The position numbers were made by a program, and so were the translations under genes. From positions 1 through 13,264 of the forward strand of contig PWRV01000166.1 of NCBI GenBank assembly GCA_003563455.1: DNA of 13,264 nt. The letters are read 5' to 3'. The notes under the pieces were generated by a model, which saw only the letters and a list, made by a program, of their open reading frames with translations, was not told the DNA's origin and searched no databases. This document shows positions 7,003-13,264 of the stretch, piece after piece. Origin of the DNA: Thioalkalivibrio sp. (GTDB lineage: Bacteria > Pseudomonadota > Gammaproteobacteria > Ectothiorhodospirales > Ectothiorhodospiraceae). Every line of letters begins with the position of its first letter. The first letter of the stretch is position 1.

Positions 7003-8742
7003 TCAGCCGATGCTCAGGCCGTAGGCTGCGAGCAGCGCGAGGATCAGGGCGAAGAGCAGCGGGGCATCCCGGCGCCAGAGGTGCACGCTGGCGCGACCGA
7101 TCCAGTGGTCGGCGCGCCGGTAGCGGTCCAGTGCGAGCGCCTGCAGGTGGCGCAGCAGGTGCTGGATGGCGGGGCCGGTGACGCCGACGGCCTGACCCGC
7201 GCGCATCACGAGCCCGGGCAACGGGGTCAGCAGAACGAGCACGTCTGCGGGCGGGATCGGCCAGGGTTTCAGCCAGCGCCACGCGAATACCGCCAGCAGC
7301 AACCCGGCGGCCACCGGCCACAGCGCGTCCGGAATTCCGCCGACTCCGGCCAGCCAGTCGGGGGTGATGCCCCACAGCGGTAGCAGAAAGACGCCGAGCA
7401 CCGTGGCGGCGGTGATCAGCGCCCACCCGTGCCAGGCTGCCGGCGGCGCATCGTCGCGACCCGCCTCCAGACGCAGCAGCCACAGGTGCCGCGCCATCAG
7501 CGCGGTGGTGCCGATCGCGGCAAGGCCCAGCAGCAACGGCAGGTTGTTCCAGACCTCGGGCATCGCGTTGCCGGCGGTGAGCGCGCCCTTCAGCGTCGTC
7601 TTGGTCAGCAGGCCGCTGGGCATCAGTCCGGCCAGGGCCAACGCCGGGATCCCCAGACCGATCCACAGCCACAGCACCGGCCGCCGGGTGCGGTGCCGGA
7701 CCACCTCGGTGCCGAGGAAAAGCGCTGCCTTCGCCAGCGAGTGATGCAGCGCGAAGATGGTGATCGCCACCGCGAGCAGCGGGCCGAGCTCCGGTGCGGA
7801 CAGCCAGGCCCCGATGGCCACGGAGACCATCCCCATCTGGCTGATGCTTGAATAGGCGAGCACGAATCGCGGCCGGATCTGGTTCACACCGATCAGCGCG
7901 CCGCCGAAAGCTGCAATCAGCCCGGTCGCGATCACGATTGTTCCCCATTGTTCGAATCCGGCCTGCCCCAGCGGCAGGGTCACCAGCCAGCCGAGGAGCC
8001 CGGCCTTGATCATCGCGCCCGCAAGTGCCGCCGCCACCGGGACCGGTGCGGCGCCGTAGGCGAGCGGCAGGCTGAAGTGCAGCAGCGGCAGACCGGCCTT
8101 CACCCCGAAGCCGAGCCACAGGCTGGCAATGATCAGGTCGCGCTCCGGTGCGGCGGCAATGGCTGCGGGCAGGTCGGCCAGCATCGGCAGCAGCGGCGCG
8201 CCGGTCGCCCGTGCCGCCAGGATCAGGCCGGTCAGGATCAGGGCCTCGCCGAGCACCGCCAGCACCAGGTAGACGCGGCCCGCCCGCAGTGCGGCGCGAC
8301 TGGCGTCGTGCACGATCAGGCCGTAGGCCGCGAAGGTCATCAGCGCGAAGCTGGTGTAGAACAGCGCGACGTCCAGCGCCAGGATCAGGCCGATGTTGCC
8401 TGCGAGCGTGAGCAGCCAGAAGACGCAGAAACGCTCGCAGTGATCGTCCTTGCTCAGGTGCCCGCGCCCGTGGATGCCGGCGGCGAACCAGATCAGCGCG
8501 GTGAAGAACAGGAAGACCTGCGTGGTCCCGGTCATGCCGATCTGCGCGCCGAACAGCAGCCAGTCGAGTTCCACCGTAGCCCCCGGCTGACCGAACAGCG
8601 CCAGCAGCAATGCGGGGATTGCCGCCCAGGGTGCGAGCGGGCCTATGTGCGGGCGCAGTCGCGGGAAGCTCCAGAGCAGGGCAAGCGCCAGAGGGACACC
8701 GGGCGCGAGGAGCAGTGCGATCGGGGCAAGCACGGCGTTCAC
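7003..8742 (-). CDS. Divergent antiporter-like membrane subunit (Proton_antipo_M family, third copy)
   Basis: This 579-residue polytopic inner-membrane protein is homologous to MrpD, NuoL/M and HyfB. Retained hallmarks are the broken-helix lysine in GFGVKAGLPLLHF (K215), K246 in MIKAG, AYSSISQMGM (296-305), HHSLAKAALF with K338, and K381 after SGLLT. Two key changes stand out. The transmembrane-5 glutamate is alanine (A133 in YTSFALMTF), and the usual SALLHA reads AAALAG (237-242). A basic, probably amphipathic stretch (about 505-559) precedes the last transmembrane helix and may be a lateral helix. The GTG start at 8742 overlaps the previous stop (GTGA); the frame continues upstream to 8904 without family similarity. 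It is the last gene of the operon. It could be a structural or altered-coupling subunit. The family is certain; the exact role is unknown. Confidence 0.85.
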   Translation of the reverse strand: MNAVLAPIALLLAPGVPLALALLWSFPRLRPHIGPLAPWAAIPALLLALFGQPGATVELDWLLFGAQIGMTGTTQVFLFFTALIWFAAGIHGRGHLSKDDHCERFCVFWLLTLAGNIGLILALDVALFYTSFALMTFAAYGLIVHDASRAALRAGRVYLVLAVLGEALILTGLILAARATGAPLLPMLADLPAAIAAAPERDLIIASLWLGFGVKAGLPLLHFSLPLAYGAAPVPVAAALAGAMIKAGLLGWLVTLPLGQAGFEQWGTIVIATGLIAAFGGALIGVNQIRPRFVLAYSSISQMGMVSVAIGAWLSAPELGPLLAVAITIFALHHSLAKAALFLGTEVVRHRTRRPVLWLWIGLGIPALALAGLMPSGLLTKTTLKGALTAGNAMPEVWNNLPLLLGLAAIGTTALMARHLWLLRLEAGRDDAPPAAWHGWALITAATVLGVFLLPLWGITPDWLAGVGGIPDALWPVAAGLLLAVFAWRWLKPWPIPPADVLVLLTPLPGLVMRAGQAVGVTGPAIQHLLRHLQALALDRYRRADHWIGRASVHLWRRDAPLLFALILALLAAYGLSIG

Positions 8743-10235
8743 TGCAGGTACTCGCGTCCGACGATGAGTTCCGCCCAGTACAGCGGGCTGAACGGCATGC
8801 CCGCGAGGATGCCGGCCGCCAGTGCGACGGCGGCGGTGAACAGGGTCGGGAACAGCAGCGAGGCCTGGGTCTCGAAGCGGCCCAGCACCTTGCCTTCGCA
8901 CCACATGCGGTCACGCTTGCGGAACCAGATCCGGTACAGGATCGGCAGGAAGTAGGCGGCATTCAGCAGGCTGCTGAGGATCAGTATGCCCAGCACCCAG
9001 TTCATCTGCGCCTCGAGCGCACCGATCCCCAGATACCACTTGCTGATGAAGCCGGCCATCGGCGGAATGCCAATCATGCCGAAGGCCCCAAGGGTGAAGG
9101 CCACGCTGGTCGCGGGCATGCGCTCACCCGCACCGTCCAGTTCGCTGATCTTGTGCACCCCGAGAGTCTCTGCGTAGTTCCCGGCGCAGAAGAACAGCGT
9201 GATCTTCATCAGGCCCTGATGAAGCAGGTGCATCAGGCCTCCGACGGCGCCGATCGGGCCGAACAGGCTGATGCCCAGAACGATGTAGGAGACCTGGCTT
9301 ACTGTCGAGAAGGCCAGTCGCTTTTTCAGGTCGGTCTGGGCCAGCGCGCGCAGCGAGCCGTAGATGATGGTGATCGACGCGACCACTGCGAGCGGCATGA
9401 GCAGGCCCAGTGACTGCGCGAACTCGATGCCATAGACGTCGTAGACGACGCGCGCGATCCCGAAGGCACCGGCCTTGACGACCGCGACCGCATGCAGAAG
9501 GGCGCTGACCGGCGCCGGCGCGACCATCGCCATCGGCAGCCAGGCGTGCAGCGGGAACAGCGCAGCCTTGACACCGAGGCCGATCACCATCATCAGGAAG
9601 ATGATGATCAGCATCGGGTGCAGCGACGGGTCCAGTCCGGCCAGGCTGCCTCCGGGCACGAACTCGGTATCGCCAATCAGCACGTGCAGCGCCACCACAC
9701 CGAACAGCAGCAGTGCGCCGCCACCGAGGGTGTAGTAGAGGTACACCTGTCCCGCGCGCAGCGATTCCCGGGTACCGCGATGCACCACCAGCGGATAGGT
9801 CGACAGCGTCAGCAGTTCATAGAACAGCAGGAAGGTGAAGAGGTTGCCAGCCAGCGCGATGCCGACGGTACTGGCGACACAGAGGCTGAAGAAGCCAAAG
9901 AAGCGGCTCCTGTTCGGCGCCTTTTCGAGGTAGCCGATCGCGTAGATCGTGGTGAACAGCCAGAGCAGCGACGACAGACCGACGAACATGATGCCCAGCG
10001 CGTCCGCGCGCAGGATGAAGTCCACGCCTTCGATGATCGTGAAGCGGAACTCGTATTCGATGGCCTGGTAGACGCCCCAGACGATCCAGCCGACCAGCAC
10101 CAGCTTCAGCACCGCCGCGGTGAGGTTGACCACGGTGCGGAGCACCAGTCGCGACTCGGCGAGCAGGAAGATCACCCCCGACGCGACCAGCGAGGTCGCG
10201 AGCACACCGAGCAGGATCAGACTGTTCCAATCCAT
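8739..10235 (-). CDS. Antiporter-like subunit (MrpD/NuoM-type, Proton_antipo_M family, second copy)
   Basis: This 498-residue membrane protein has about 14 predicted helices and is a probable proton- or cation-translocating subunit of the Mrp-like complex. The channel residues look intact: transmembrane-5 glutamate E140 in FYELLTLSTYPLV, broken-helix lysine K223 in GLGVKAALFPLHAWLP, K254 after SALLHAVAVV, AFSTVSQVSY, the lysine in HQGLMKITLFF, and GFISKW near helix 12. The sequence LRADALGIMFVGLSS (76-90) is typical of the group. The start is the ATG at 10235, sharing one base with the mrpD stop (TGATG); the TTG directly before it is a less likely start. It may fill the place of the missing NuoL-like half of MrpA, but by sequence it is closer to MrpD/NuoM. 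It is not part of complex I, since no other nuo genes are near. Confidence 0.88.
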   Translation of the reverse strand: MDWNSLILLGVLATSLVASGVIFLLAESRLVLRTVVNLTAAVLKLVLVGWIVWGVYQAIEYEFRFTIIEGVDFILRADALGIMFVGLSSLLWLFTTIYAIGYLEKAPNRSRFFGFFSLCVASTVGIALAGNLFTFLLFYELLTLSTYPLVVHRGTRESLRAGQVYLYYTLGGGALLLFGVVALHVLIGDTEFVPGGSLAGLDPSLHPMLIIIFLMMVIGLGVKAALFPLHAWLPMAMVAPAPVSALLHAVAVVKAGAFGIARVVYDVYGIEFAQSLGLLMPLAVVASITIIYGSLRALAQTDLKKRLAFSTVSQVSYIVLGISLFGPIGAVGGLMHLLHQGLMKITLFFCAGNYAETLGVHKISELDGAGERMPATSVAFTLGAFGMIGIPPMAGFISKWYLGIGALEAQMNWVLGILILSSLLNAAYFLPILYRIWFRKRDRMWCEGKVLGRFETQASLLFPTLFTAAVALAAGILAGMPFSPLYWAELIVGREYLQ

Positions 10236-11695
10236 CAACTCACCCCGAAGACGCTGCCCAGACGCAGCCAGTGCAGTGGCAGGTGGGCGGTGAGTCCGAT
10301 CAGGATCGCCGCGGAGGCGAGGATCAGCGCGGTGACGTCGAGTGTCAGCGGCGGTGTGACCGAGCGGTCGATCTGGGGTCCCTCACGGAAGGACATGCGG
10401 AAGACCTTGAAGATGTAGGCCGCGCTGAGCAGGCCGCCGAGGAAGAGCACGATCAGCCACCACCACTGTCCGCTGAGGATCGCGCTGTGCAGCAGCAGCC
10501 ATTTGGCCGTGAAGCCGCCGCTGGGCGGCAGGCCCATCAGGCTGACCCCGGCGAGGCCGAAGCTGAACAGCGACATCGGGCGGAAGCGGCTGATCCCGAC
10601 CAGGTGGCTGATCTGCGGGCTGCCCACCGCCAGGATCAGGTTGCCGGCACTGAGGAACAGCGCGGCCTTCGCCAGCGCATGCGCGATCAGCATCATCAGG
10701 GTTCCGTCCCATGCCAGCCGCTGCGCCTCGGGGCCGGTGTTGGTCACCAGCGGGAAAAACAGGAACAGATAGCCGATCTGGGCCACGGTCGAGTAGGCGA
10801 CCAGTTGCTTCAGGTGGTGCTGGCGCCACGCCATCCAGCCACCGTAGAAGACGGCGCCAGCGCCAAGCACGCCGAGGAACTGGGCCGTGAACTCGGGTGT
10901 GATCTCCGGGCCCAGCACCAGCCAGAAACGCAGCAGAATATAGAACGACGCCTTGATCACCAGTGCCGAAAGGAGCGCGCTCACCGGAGTCAGGGCGCCG
11001 CCGTGGGCCGGCGGCAGCCACGCGTGCAGCGGAAAAAGCGCGGTCTTCAGAAGCAGGCCGAGGATGATCAGGGCCAGCGCGACCTGGGTGGTGGCGTTGT
11101 TGGCGGCCACCTCCTGCAGGCCCGCCATCGACAGCGTGCCGTAGGCACCATAGAGCAGCGCGACGCCGAGCAGATAGGCCAGAGAGCCGAGCAGGGCCGC
11201 GAGCAGGTAGCGCATCGCCGCGGCCAGGGCCTGCGGGGTGGCCCGCAGCGCGACCATGCCCACCGCGGCCAGCCCCATCACCTCGAGGCCGACGTAGAGG
11301 TTGAAGATTTCCTCGGCCAGCCAGATGCCGTTCATTCCGGCCCAGAGGAACCAAAGCAGCGGCCAGAAGAAGGTGGTCGAGGTGGGATGATCGCGCAGAT
11401 AGACCCAGGCGTAGAGTGCGCACAGGCTCGTGACCAGCGTCGTCATCAGGATCATGCCGACCGCGAGTCCGTCGACCACGAGGTTGATGCCGAGCGGCGC
11501 GGCCCAGTCGCCGAGCCGGTACACGTGGGGGCCGATGGTGGCGAGTCCGGCCAGCACGTCCAGGCTCGCCGCGACCAGCAGCGGCAGTCCGATGAAGATC
11601 AGGCGTGGCCGCCACGCCGGCACCACGAGCAGGCTGAGGATCCCCAGCGAGAGCGGCAGCGCGAACAGCAGCGGCACGGACCACAGGCCGATCAC
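10235..11695 (-). CDS. mrpD: Na+/H+ antiporter subunit MrpD
   Basis: This 486-residue polytopic membrane protein is the best MrpD (MnhD) candidate of the three paralogues. It carries the MrpD-typical DWAAPLGINLVVDGLAVGM (63-81), transmembrane-5 glutamate E138 in FNLYVGLEVMGLAAVG, broken-helix lysine K217 in LLLKTALFPLHAWLPPAHG, K248 in SALLSALVIKAS, AYSTVAQIGY, HALAKAALFLSAGN, and GGFTAKW. In Mrp complexes this subunit provides one of the proton paths that drive Na+ or K+ export. The GTG start at 11695 overlaps the mrpC stop (GTGA) and has GGAGG a few bases upstream. The reading frame is open to 12013, but that part reads mrpC DNA out of frame and has no homology. All diagnostic residues are present. 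Confidence 0.93.
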   Translation of the reverse strand: MIGLWSVPLLFALPLSLGILSLLVVPAWRPRLIFIGLPLLVAASLDVLAGLATIGPHVYRLGDWAAPLGINLVVDGLAVGMILMTTLVTSLCALYAWVYLRDHPTSTTFFWPLLWFLWAGMNGIWLAEEIFNLYVGLEVMGLAAVGMVALRATPQALAAAMRYLLAALLGSLAYLLGVALLYGAYGTLSMAGLQEVAANNATTQVALALIILGLLLKTALFPLHAWLPPAHGGALTPVSALLSALVIKASFYILLRFWLVLGPEITPEFTAQFLGVLGAGAVFYGGWMAWRQHHLKQLVAYSTVAQIGYLFLFFPLVTNTGPEAQRLAWDGTLMMLIAHALAKAALFLSAGNLILAVGSPQISHLVGISRFRPMSLFSFGLAGVSLMGLPPSGGFTAKWLLLHSAILSGQWWWLIVLFLGGLLSAAYIFKVFRMSFREGPQIDRSVTPPLTLDVTALILASAAILIGLTAHLPLHWLRLGSVFGVS

Positions 11696-12000
11696 GTGTC
11701 CTCCGGCAGATCGGTGCGTCCGCTCGCGCGGTACCAGCGTCGGAAGACCACCAGCGCCAGGGCCGTGGAGGCCACCGCCACCACGATCCCGGTGATCACC
11801 ATCGCATGCGGCACGGGATCGACGCCGCGGCCGTCCTGGGCCAGACCGACGAGGACCAGGAAGGCACCGCTGCCCATGATATTGAAGGCCAGCAGGCGCC
11901 GAAGCAGGTGCCGGTGGGCGATGAACCCGAACAGGCCGAGCCCGAACAGCAGCACGCCGGACCAGGCGAAGACCAGGTATCCGCTGATCGCTCCGCTCAC
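11692..12000 (-). CDS. mrpC: Na+/H+ antiporter subunit MrpC (NuoK-like)
   Basis: This 102-residue, three-helix membrane protein is of the MrpC/NuoK family. Diagnostic stretches are HLLRRLLAFNIMGSGAFLVL (31-50), which is the 'lL+kllGlnil' region, and DPVPHAMVITGIVVAVA (61-77), the MrpC version of 'DPLPQALVLTAIVI'. It is expected to pack against MrpD as NuoK does beside the antiporter-like subunits of complex I. The GTG start at 12000 overlaps the mrpB stop (GTGA). The same frame stays open to 12351 inside mrpB, but that extension is arginine/proline-rich shadow sequence with no membrane character. The length is normal for the family. Confidence 0.92.
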   Translation of the reverse strand: MSGAISGYLVFAWSGVLLFGLGLFGFIAHRHLLRRLLAFNIMGSGAFLVLVGLAQDGRGVDPVPHAMVITGIVVAVASTALALVVFRRWYRASGRTDLPEDT

Positions 12001-12698
12001 GGCTTCGGTCCACCCTGGGTGCGGGCGTCGTCCGGATCGTCGGCGTAGGGCGGGTTCAGCCGGAACAGGCTGAGCAGGGTGAGGCCGATGGAGAGCGTCA
12101 GTGTCAGCTCGATCGCCAGGATCAGCGTGCCTGCGTGCGCCTCCGGGTAGGTGAGGAAGGGGACCCCCGGAAGCATCACCACCATGCCGATGCCAATAAA
12201 GGTCAGCAGCCCGAGTGCGAGCCCCGCGCGCAACAGCGCCGCATTGTCCAGCCAGCCGAGATGCGCCCCGGCCAGGCGCAGCAGTACGCCCGCCGCGGCC
12301 AGTACCGAGCCGGCCTGGAACGCGCCGCCGGGCTGGTAGGAGCCGGCCCACAGCAGAAAGCCGGCGACGACCAGTATCAGCGGCAGCAGCCAGGCCATCA
12401 CCGACCGCAGCAGCGGATTGTCCAGGCCCATCTGCTCCGGGCGGTCGGGCTGGGCTTCGCGCAAGGCCAGCGCCACCACCACCGCCAGCAGCAGCACCGC
12501 GATCTCGAGCAGGGTGTCGTAGCTGCGGAAGTTCAGCAGCACTGCGGTGATCGGATGCTCGACACCGCTCTCGGGCATCGCCGAGGCGACACGCTCCGGG
12601 AGGTTCTCCACCGGTGCCGGCCGTTCCAGCACGGCCCAGCCCAGCGCCACGATAACCCCCAGGCTCAGCAGGCCCGCCAGGATCGCGCGCAGGATCAT
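11997..12698 (-). CDS. mrpB: Na+/H+ antiporter subunit MrpB with MbhE-like N-terminal part
   Basis: This 233-residue membrane protein has two parts. Residues 1-80 resemble MbhE, the extreme C-terminal piece of classical MrpA: one N-terminal helix, then HPITAVLLNFRSYDTLLEIA (48-67), the 'V..ILvdFRgfDTlgE' signature. Residues 95-222 are an MnhB domain with four hydrophobic segments and PGGAF (123-127), corresponding to PGGGF of the family; the usual preceding 'GH' is replaced by GSYQ. The tail after residue 222 is acidic and soluble. It starts with ATG at 12698, overlapping the DUF4040 gene stop (ATGA). Together with that gene it supplies what the C-terminal end of MrpA plus MrpB supply in the Bacillus complex. 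Confidence 0.9.
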   Translation of the reverse strand: MILRAILAGLLSLGVIVALGWAVLERPAPVENLPERVASAMPESGVEHPITAVLLNFRSYDTLLEIAVLLLAVVVALALREAQPDRPEQMGLDNPLLRSVMAWLLPLILVVAGFLLWAGSYQPGGAFQAGSVLAAAGVLLRLAGAHLGWLDNAALLRAGLALGLLTFIGIGMVVMLPGVPFLTYPEAHAGTLILAIELTLTLSIGLTLLSLFRLNPPYADDPDDARTQGGPKP

Positions 12699-12964
12699 GA
12701 GCGGTCGTCCGGATTGTCGACGCGGCTTCCGAACGGACGCCGCAAATAGCCCAGCGTGTCGAGCAGCAGCACGCCGGTCAGGCCCGCACCGATCGCGGCC
12801 TCGGCCAGCGCGATGTCAGGCGCCTGCAGACGCACCCATGCGACCGCCATCAGCAGCCCGAAGACGATGAACATGATGACCGCCCGAAACATGTCACGGG
12901 CGATCAGGGCGAGCCCCGCAGTGACGCAGAGCGTGAAGCCCAGAAACAGGTCGAGCCAGGGCAT
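12695..12964 (-). CDS. Small MbhD/DUF4040 subunit (detached MrpA C-terminal domain)
   Basis: This 89-residue, three-helix membrane protein is of the MbhD (DUF4040) family. Its hallmark is LQAPDIALAEAAIGAGLTG (46-64), matching 'QAPDvAlTEAvvGaGl', whose acidic residues (D50, E55) are thought to take part in the ion pathway. ARDMFRAVIMFIVFGLLMA (22-40) is the preceding conserved helix. In most bacterial Mrp operons this domain is the C-terminal part of MrpA; here it stands alone as in archaeal Mbh clusters. I chose ATG at 12964 because it overlaps the mrpG stop by one base (TGATG) and has GGGAG 8 nt upstream. The frame runs ten codons further (to 12994) inside mrpG. Confidence 0.9.
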   Translation of the reverse strand: MPWLDLFLGFTLCVTAGLALIARDMFRAVIMFIVFGLLMAVAWVRLQAPDIALAEAAIGAGLTGVLLLDTLGYLRRPFGSRVDNPDDRS

Positions 12965-13264
12965 CAGCCGTTCTCCCAGTTTCGTGCCTTCCACGGACGC
13001 ACGCCCCGGCGACGCGCGGCCCGGGCCACCAGATATCCGGCGGTGGCGCTGGCAATCAGCGCGAGCCCCCAGATCAGCAGCAGTTTCAGCGCTACTGGCA
13101 CGGAATCGGCACCGAGCAGCAGACCGAAGACGATTAGACCAAGTCCGAGGTTGTCGGCCTTGGTGAGAGCGTGCACGCGGGTGTAGACATCGGGAAAGCG
13201 CAGGATGCCGATCGTGCCGACCAGGAAGAAGGCGACACCCGCGAGCAGCAGCAGCGCCTGAAGC
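12964..13264 (-). CDS. mrpG: Na+/H+ antiporter subunit MrpG (partial, start beyond window)
   Basis: Ninety-nine residues are visible before the TGA at 12964-12966; the frame is open to the right edge, so the N-terminus lies outside. The reading starts LQALLLLAGVAFFLVGTIGI and continues with LRFPDVYTRVHALTKADNLG, the standard MrpG (MnhG/PhaG) signature. A second and third helix follow (LGLGLIVFGLLLG; ALKLLLIWGLALIAS), and the tail is basic (ARAARRRGVRPWKARNWENG). MrpG is a small membrane subunit of the Mrp complex. A start placed at 13176 (GTG) would cut the conserved first helix and motif, so the gene surely begins upstream. mrpE and mrpF are expected next, outside the window. Confidence 0.92.
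   Translation of the reverse strand, partial: LQALLLLAGVAFFLVGTIGILRFPDVYTRVHALTKADNLGLGLIVFGLLLGADSVPVALKLLLIWGLALIASATAGYLVARAARRRGVRPWKARNWENG

Noticed and set aside
8743..8904. Upstream extension of the third antiporter-like gene to 8904
   Set aside because: Those 54 codons are Arg/Pro-rich and read the preceding gene out of frame; the GTGA overlap start at 8742 begins the membrane sequence.
7948..9413. Plus-strand frames opposite the two distal antiporter genes (7948-8955 and 8610-9413)
   Set aside because: Same Gln/Arg-rich antisense composition; no independent evidence for a gene.
7003..11695. The three antiporter-like genes as part of respiratory complex I (nuoL/M/N)
   Set aside because: mrpG, MbhD, mrpB and mrpC homologues precede them in the same operon and no hydrophilic nuo subunits are present.
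10271..12073. 600-codon plus-strand frame opposite mrpD and mrpC
   Set aside because: Gln/Arg/His-rich antisense of hydrophobic membrane genes, a common artefact of GC-rich membrane-protein genes.
12001..12351. Upstream extension of mrpC
   Set aside because: It has no membrane character and lies inside mrpB; the 102-residue version has the normal MrpC length.

Overview
The window is about 13.3 kb of GC-rich bacterial chromosome. It is densely packed with housekeeping genes, and I see no phage, insertion sequence, tRNA or CRISPR. The order hslV-hslU-DUF971-ubiE-ubiJ-ubiB is a gammaproteobacterial arrangement. High GC, a Mrp-type cation/proton antiporter operon and a two-domain polyphosphate:AMP phosphotransferase would fit a haloalkaliphilic, Ectothiorhodospiraceae-like organism (for example a Thioalkalivibrio relative). 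That placement is inference from gene content, not from a marker gene.

Left half, plus strand (1-6828). The last 16 codons of hslV are followed 13 bp later by a complete hslU, together encoding the HslUV ATP-dependent protease. A 244-bp gap holds G-rich and hairpin-forming sequence but no convincing gene. Next come a small DUF971 protein and ubiE, ubiJ and ubiB, spaced by 8 bp, 4 bp and a 4-bp ATGA overlap. UbiE is the C-methyltransferase of ubiquinone/menaquinone synthesis; UbiJ and UbiB are accessory factors for the same pathway. After a 184-bp gap with a possible promoter lies pap, which moves phosphate from polyphosphate to AMP.

Convergence zone (6825-7002). Three short REP-like palindromes of the GTAGGAG type sit between the converging pap and antiporter operons. 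The first supplies the pap stop codon. The second and third face each other as an inverted pair.

Right half, minus strand (7003-13264, reading right to left). This is the distal part of a Mrp/Mbh-like antiporter operon: mrpG (its start lies beyond the window), a small DUF4040/MbhD-like gene, an MbhE-MrpB fusion, mrpC, mrpD, and then two more antiporter-like (Proton_antipo_M) subunits. All six junctions visible inside the operon overlap by 1 or 4 nt. The arrangement resembles the MbhA-H antiporter module of archaeal membrane-bound hydrogenases, or a Mrp operon with a split MrpA, rather than the classical mrpABCDEFG order. mrpE and mrpF are probably just outside to the right.

The most unusual element is the last gene (7003-8742). 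Its transmembrane-5 glutamate, the signature proton-channel residue of the family, is replaced by alanine, while its two neighbours keep the residue. The window therefore encodes two apparently intact channel subunits and one divergent, possibly structural or re-tuned, paralogue.
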